This document shows positions 60,640 to 64,000 of a stretch of DNA of 64,000 nucleotides, one piece after another. How positions within the stretch are numbered: the first letter of the stretch is position 1; the number at the start of each line of letters is the position of its first letter. A program made the position numbers and the translations under genes. The notes beneath the pieces were generated by a model. It had not been told where the DNA came from. It saw only the letters and a list, made by a program, of their open reading frames with translations, and ran no database searches. The stretch comes from Acidimicrobiales bacterium (lineage in GTDB: Bacteria; Actinomycetota; Acidimicrobiia; Acidimicrobiales; Aldehydirespiratoraceae), in contig JAKMFW010000047.1 in assembly GCA_022425325.1 (NCBI GenBank), forward strand, positions 1 through 64,000. Direction: 5' to 3'.

Positions 60640-60709
60640 GAGCGGCAACGCTAGCGCGCCCGATCCCTGGTCACTCGCATCGGGTCGACCGTGACTACGA
60701 TCCGAAGCG

Positions 60710-61498
60710 GTGCATCCGATCGAGCGTTTGCGGTACATGGCGAGGACCGGCGACGTCGGTACGAGTTCGCTCGTCCACGAGGCGGCGATGGCGCTCGGAG
60801 CAGTCAGTCACGACCCCGCCGAGTTGGTGCTCGCATGCCGCCAATTGATCGAACATCGCCCCTCGTCGGGTCCGCTCGTGTGGCTCGCCGCCCGGATGCT
60901 CACCGGCGCTGATCCAGGGAACGAGGCGTGGGATGCATCCGAGATGATCCAACGCGACAAGACCGTTCGGGAGCTCGAACACGCTCTGCCCGGCGACACC
61001 GGCATCGTCGTCATCGGTTCGCCGGAGTTGGCGAGTCAGGCGCTCAGCGCTCGAGGTGATGTCGAGGTTTTCGTCGCCGACACCACCGGCGATGGCTACG
61101 GGCTCGTGCATCGACTCGACCTCAACGATCGGCTTGCGGTCGACGTGCCGCTCGCCGGGCTCGGCTCCGCCGTCAGCGAGGCCGATCTCGTGCTGCTCGA
61201 AACCGACGCCCTCGGCCCCAACTCAGCGATCTGTTCGATCGGTTCACTTACCGCCGCTGCGGTGGCGGCACAGCTCGGCACCGAGGTCTGGCTGGTTGCC
61301 GGGGTGGGTCGTTGCCTGCCGGCGGCAATGTGGGAACCTCTGCGCGCGATGGCCGTCTCCGATGAGCCCTGGGAGGACCCTCACGAGGTCGTGTCGCTCG
61401 ATCTTGTCGATCGGGTCGTCGGACCGGGCGGACCCGTGCCGGCTGCCGAGGCGAGGTTCCGTATCGACTGTCCCGTCGCCCCGGAGCTGTTCCGATGA
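60710..61498 (+). CDS. IF-2B family-like protein
   Basis: The 262-residue protein has LLETDALGPNSAICSIGSLT and AAAVAAQLGTEVWLVAGVGR. These resemble the C-terminal core of the eIF-2B alpha/methylthioribose-1-phosphate isomerase family (D-A-x-x-x-x-G and I-G-T-x-x-x-A). The N-terminal half is divergent, with HPIERLRYMARTGDVG. It probably binds a sugar phosphate or nucleotide rather than acting in translation. GTG 60710 is chosen; it overlaps the next gene by ATGATG. Confidence 0.7.
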   Translation: MHPIERLRYMARTGDVGTSSLVHEAAMALGAVSHDPAELVLACRQLIEHRPSSGPLVWLAARMLTGADPGNEAWDASEMIQRDKTVRELEHALPGDTGIVVIGSPELASQALSARGDVEVFVADTTGDGYGLVHRLDLNDRLAVDVPLAGLGSAVSEADLVLLETDALGPNSAICSIGSLTAAAVAAQLGTEVWLVAGVGRCLPAAMWEPLRAMAVSDEPWEDPHEVVSLDLVDRVVGPGGPVPAAEARFRIDCPVAPELFR

Positions 61499-62766
61499 TG
61501 CAGCGAATCGCCGGCGTGCTCAGTGCCGCCCTGCTCTTCGTCGCAGGCGTGGCGATCTTCAACGCCACCCGGTCCGATCCTGAGCCTGCCACCGATGTCG
61601 AGGCCACCGCCGAGATCACGCCTGCGACGACGTCGACCACCACGACGAGCACCACCACAACCACCACGACGACCACGACCCTGCCTCCTCCTCGAAGCGC
61701 CCGCCTCGCCTTCACGGGCGACCTCTTGCCGCACGGCTCGGTCCAACGGGCCGGTACTGCGTTCGTCGCCGAGGGGTGGGATTTCGCGCCGCTCTACGAA
61801 GAGGTCCGGCCGATCATCGAGGGCGCCGACCTCGCGATCTGTCATCTCGAGACCCCCATATCCATCGATGACACCAACCTGAGCGGGTACCCGCTGTTCA
61901 GCGCCCCGAGGGCATTCGCCCAGGCGGCACTCGACGTCGGATATGACGGTTGCTCCCTCGCCTCCAACCACAGTTACGACCGTGGCGCGCAGGGTGCGCT
62001 CGACACGATCACCGTGCTGCAGGAGATCGGCCTGCCCTACGCCGGTCAGGCGGCCAGCGTCGAGGAGGATCTTGCGCCGGTGCTCTACGACGCGAACGGC
62101 ATCACGATCGCCCACATCTCGGCCACCTATTCGCTCAACGGCTTCGTGATGCCGTCGGACCGGCAGTACCTGGTCGACCTGATCGAGCCGGAGGCGATCC
62201 TGCAAGAGGCCCGGATCGCGAAGGACTCGGGCGCCGAGTTCGTGATCGTGTCGATGCACTGGGGTGCGGAATATCGCCACGAGCCGATCTCCTCGCAGAA
62301 CGAATGGCTCGAAGCGACGCTGCCCAGCGAGTACGTCAATCTGATCATCGGCCATCACGCCCACGTCGTGCAGCCCGTCGACAAGGTCGGCGATGAATGG
62401 GTGGTGTTCGGGCTCGGGAACTTCCTGTCGAACCAGTCGGCGAACTGCTGCGTTGCCGCCAGCCAGGACGGCATGATCGCCACCGTCGAACTCTTGGAGA
62501 ACGACGCCGGCGAGATCGAGGCCGTCGGCGTGCACTACATCCCGACCTGGGTCGACCGAGGCGACGGCTACATCATCCGGGTGGCCGACCCTGCCCGCGC
62601 CGACCTCCCGACGTCGACCATCGATCAGATGGGGATCACGTTCGATCGAACGTTCGACGTCGTCAGCAGCCGCCTCAGCGAGGCTGATGGACTCACGATC
62701 GGTCTGGGGCTCGCCCCAGGCGAGCCGTCGGTCATTGCGTCCGTTGTGCCAGCAGGCGACGGATGA
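61495..62766 (+). CDS. CapA-family metallophosphatase-like lipid/surface protein
   Basis: The 423-residue protein has one N-terminal membrane segment (VLSAALLFVAGVAIF), a low-complexity Thr-rich linker (residues about 40-65) and a CapA/PgsA domain. That domain has LAFTGDLLPHGSVQ (D-x-x-x-H-like metal site), CHLETPISIDD, SLASNHSYDRGAQGALDTI, VIVSMHWGAEYRHEP, IIGHHAHVVQPVDKV and VFGLGNFLSNQ. Related proteins take part in poly-gamma-glutamate capsule synthesis, but many CapA homologues in actinobacteria have other, unknown envelope roles. ATG 61495 overlaps the previous stop. It overlaps the convergent acyl-CoA dehydrogenase gene by 35 nt. Confidence 0.9.
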   Translation: MMQRIAGVLSAALLFVAGVAIFNATRSDPEPATDVEATAEITPATTSTTTTSTTTTTTTTTTLPPPRSARLAFTGDLLPHGSVQRAGTAFVAEGWDFAPLYEEVRPIIEGADLAICHLETPISIDDTNLSGYPLFSAPRAFAQAALDVGYDGCSLASNHSYDRGAQGALDTITVLQEIGLPYAGQAASVEEDLAPVLYDANGITIAHISATYSLNGFVMPSDRQYLVDLIEPEAILQEARIAKDSGAEFVIVSMHWGAEYRHEPISSQNEWLEATLPSEYVNLIIGHHAHVVQPVDKVGDEWVVFGLGNFLSNQSANCCVAASQDGMIATVELLENDAGEIEAVGVHYIPTWVDRGDGYIIRVADPARADLPTSTIDQMGITFDRTFDVVSSRLSEADGLTIGLGLAPGEPSVIASVVPAGDG

Positions 62767-64000
62767 TCACCTTGAGGGCCAGCGTCTCGTCGGCGCCCTC
62801 GAAGATCGAGAGCACCCGGGCGTCGACGAAGTAGCGGCTCACGGGGTACTCCTCGGCGTAGCCCATCCCGCCGTGGATCTGCATCGCCTCGCGTGTGACC
62901 CACTCAGCGGCCCGGCAGACGTAGGCCTTGGTCATCGAGGCCTCGAGCATGCCGTCGCCCTTCGCCATGAGTTCCGCGACATGAAGGCTGAGTTGCCGGG
63001 CGCCCTGGATGATCACGGCCATCCGCCCCAGCTTCGCCTGGGTGAGCTGATACTCCGAGATGGGCTGATCGAAAACCACCCGCGACTCGGCGTAGGCCCT
63101 GGCCTCCTCGTAGGCAGCCTGCATGACCCCCACGGCGCGGGCAGCGGTCTGGAGTCGGCCGTTCTCGAACCCCTGCATCTGGTAGTAGAAGCCCCGGCCC
63201 CGACCGGCCTCCTCGCCGATGAGGTTCTCCGCGGGAACGAACCAGTCTTCGAGGGCGACCTCGTAGCTGTGCATGCCGCGGTAGCCGAGCGTGTCGATCG
63301 CTCGCCCGGTCATCTTGCCGCCGCCATCCTGGACGTGCTCGAAGCCGTGGCCATCGCCCCTCGGCTTCTCGACGATGAAGACCGACAGACCCTTGTGGTC
63401 GGTGGTGCCCGGCTCGGTGCGGGCGAGCACCATCAACACGTCGGCCCGGCCGGCGAAGGTGCACCATGTCTTTACGCCGTTGATGACCCAACCGCCATCG
63501 GTCGGGGTGGCGCCCACCCGAATGCCGGCGACGTCGGATCCGTAGTCCGGCTCGGTGACCGCAACGGCGGCCATGACCTCGCCCGAGGCAAGCCGAGGCA
63601 GCCAGTACTGCTTTTGGTCCTCGGTGCCGCCTGCGATCAGGGCCCGAGTGAGGATCTCGGGCCGTGTGATCAGCGAACCGCCGATGCCGAGCGAGCCGCG
63701 GGAGAGTTCCTCGGTGGCAACGACCATGCCGAGGTAGTCGTTGATGCCACCCTCGGCGAAGCCGCCGTACTCGACCGGCGCGGAGAGACCGAAGATCCCG
63801 AGCTCCGCGAGTCCCTCGATGAGCTCCTCGGGCACGTCGGCGTTGGTGCGGTGCACGTGCTCGGCCCGCGGGGTGATCTGCTCGTCGGCGAACCGACGGA
63901 AGGTGTCGGAGGCGAGCTGCATGTCCTCGTCGAGGTGCGATGGCGCCCCGCCGATAAGGGAGGCGAGCAACTCCGGCGCTCGGCCGGCCGCCATGAAATC
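62732..64000 (-). CDS. Acyl-CoA dehydrogenase (5' end possibly beyond window)
   Basis: At least 420 residues are visible, with VAVTEPDYGSDVAGIRVG, GGWVINGVKTWCTFAG, QMQGFENGRLQTAARAVGVM and IHGGMGYAEEYPVSRYFVDA, ending in SIFEGADETLALKVIIRRLL. The last segment is the catalytic C-terminal helix region with Glu in F-E-G-A-D-E. ATG 63994 is a possible start, but the frame is open to the last base (Asp-Phe upstream), so the protein may be longer. The opening region resembles members with an extra N-terminal helical domain. Substrate unknown. Confidence 0.88.
   Translation of the reverse strand, partial: DFMAAGRAPELLASLIGGAPSHLDEDMQLASDTFRRFADEQITPRAEHVHRTNADVPEELIEGLAELGIFGLSAPVEYGGFAEGGINDYLGMVVATEELSRGSLGIGGSLITRPEILTRALIAGGTEDQKQYWLPRLASGEVMAAVAVTEPDYGSDVAGIRVGATPTDGGWVINGVKTWCTFAGRADVLMVLARTEPGTTDHKGLSVFIVEKPRGDGHGFEHVQDGGGKMTGRAIDTLGYRGMHSYEVALEDWFVPAENLIGEEAGRGRGFYYQMQGFENGRLQTAARAVGVMQAAYEEARAYAESRVVFDQPISEYQLTQAKLGRMAVIIQGARQLSLHVAELMAKGDGMLEASMTKAYVCRAAEWVTREAMQIHGGMGYAEEYPVSRYFVDARVLSIFEGADETLALKVIIRRLLAQRTQ

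Noticed and set aside
61621-61685. ACC/ACG repeat tract as a microsatellite or phase-variation site
   Set aside because: It is an imperfect Thr-rich linker in the CapA protein with mixed codons, which are stable and in frame; no tandem unit that would cause frameshifts.
1-64000. Mobile elements, CRISPR arrays, prophage or genomic island borders
   Set aside because: No transposase, integrase, direct-repeat array or att-like duplication next to the tRNA was seen, and base composition is even throughout.

Overview
The window is uniformly GC-rich, single-copy chromosomal DNA from an actinobacterium. The evidence is a class E sortase beside an LAxTG-type substrate, an HbhA-like/XRE gene pair, a wax ester synthase/DGAT next to a HAD-PlsC fusion, two LLM-type (probably F420-dependent) oxidoreductases, several acyl-CoA dehydrogenases and a CYP153-like P450. 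The gene mix suggests a free-living aerobic heterotroph of the Acidimicrobiia/Ilumatobacter type; that placement is inference from gene content. I see no insertion sequence, prophage, CRISPR array or rRNA operon. There is one tRNA, Leu-UAA.

The main result is hidden by in-frame TGA codons. Four genes each appear as two fragments but read as one protein if TGA encodes selenocysteine at a redox position: two paralogous UGSC-motif proteins (4479-5027 and 32339-32866), a DsbA/FrnE-like protein with U-P-W-C instead of C-P-W-C (15773-16417), and a SelW/Rdx protein with C-V-P-U (43841-44107). Two of them have a perfect hairpin with a loop G about 20 nt after the TGA, as expected of bacterial SECIS elements. 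Both UGSC genes lie near members of one uncharacterised family, called here DGLP (6274-7329 and 32866-33876). The UGSC/DGLP pair therefore looks like a repeated functional module.

Layout. 1-3210: acyl-CoA dehydrogenase tail, CYP153-like P450, nitronate monooxygenase, GNAT. 3213-8093 (minus): BLUF photoreceptor, then a co-oriented set echA > DGLP1 > DmdA-like methyltransferase > UGSC1 selenoprotein > SDR. 8175-11693: PhyH dioxygenase, MFS exporter, RecB-like Fe-S nuclease, small hypothetical. 11820-15730: tRNA-Leu, sortase substrate and SrtE, EamA transporter, XRE/HbhA-like pair, phosphoribosyltransferase. 15773-20344: seleno-DsbA, hydroxyacid dehydrogenase, APH kinase, Baeyer-Villiger monooxygenase. 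20358-24286: gamma-butyrobetaine/carnitine catabolic cluster with a divergent IclR regulator. 24312-27904: PhyH protein and a nickel-pincer-nucleotide cofactor operon (LarC2-LarE-LarB-LarC1, with LarC split to both ends). 27918-33876: TetR with a clear operator, amidohydrolase, sulfatase with a highly structured leader, then UGSC2-DGLP2. 33884-36715 (minus): neutral lipid synthesis. 36815-41937: acyl-CoA dehydrogenase pair, then xylA-xylB. 41941-50057: CoA transferases, tyrosine phosphatase, SelW, YbaK, Tpx, LLM/APH pair, second BVMO. 50177-55420: transsulfuration pair, then a DUF1800/DUF1501 pair. 55500-64000: LLM oxidoreductase, thioesterase, class I fumarase, small hypotheticals, IF-2B-like protein, CapA protein, and an acyl-CoA dehydrogenase running to the window edge.

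Together the genes describe broad oxidation of lipids, alkanes, cyclic ketones and quaternary amines, plus sugar use, lipid storage and an unusually selenium-dependent redox repertoire. Every stretch between genes is under about 300 bases; the longest is 29754-30008.
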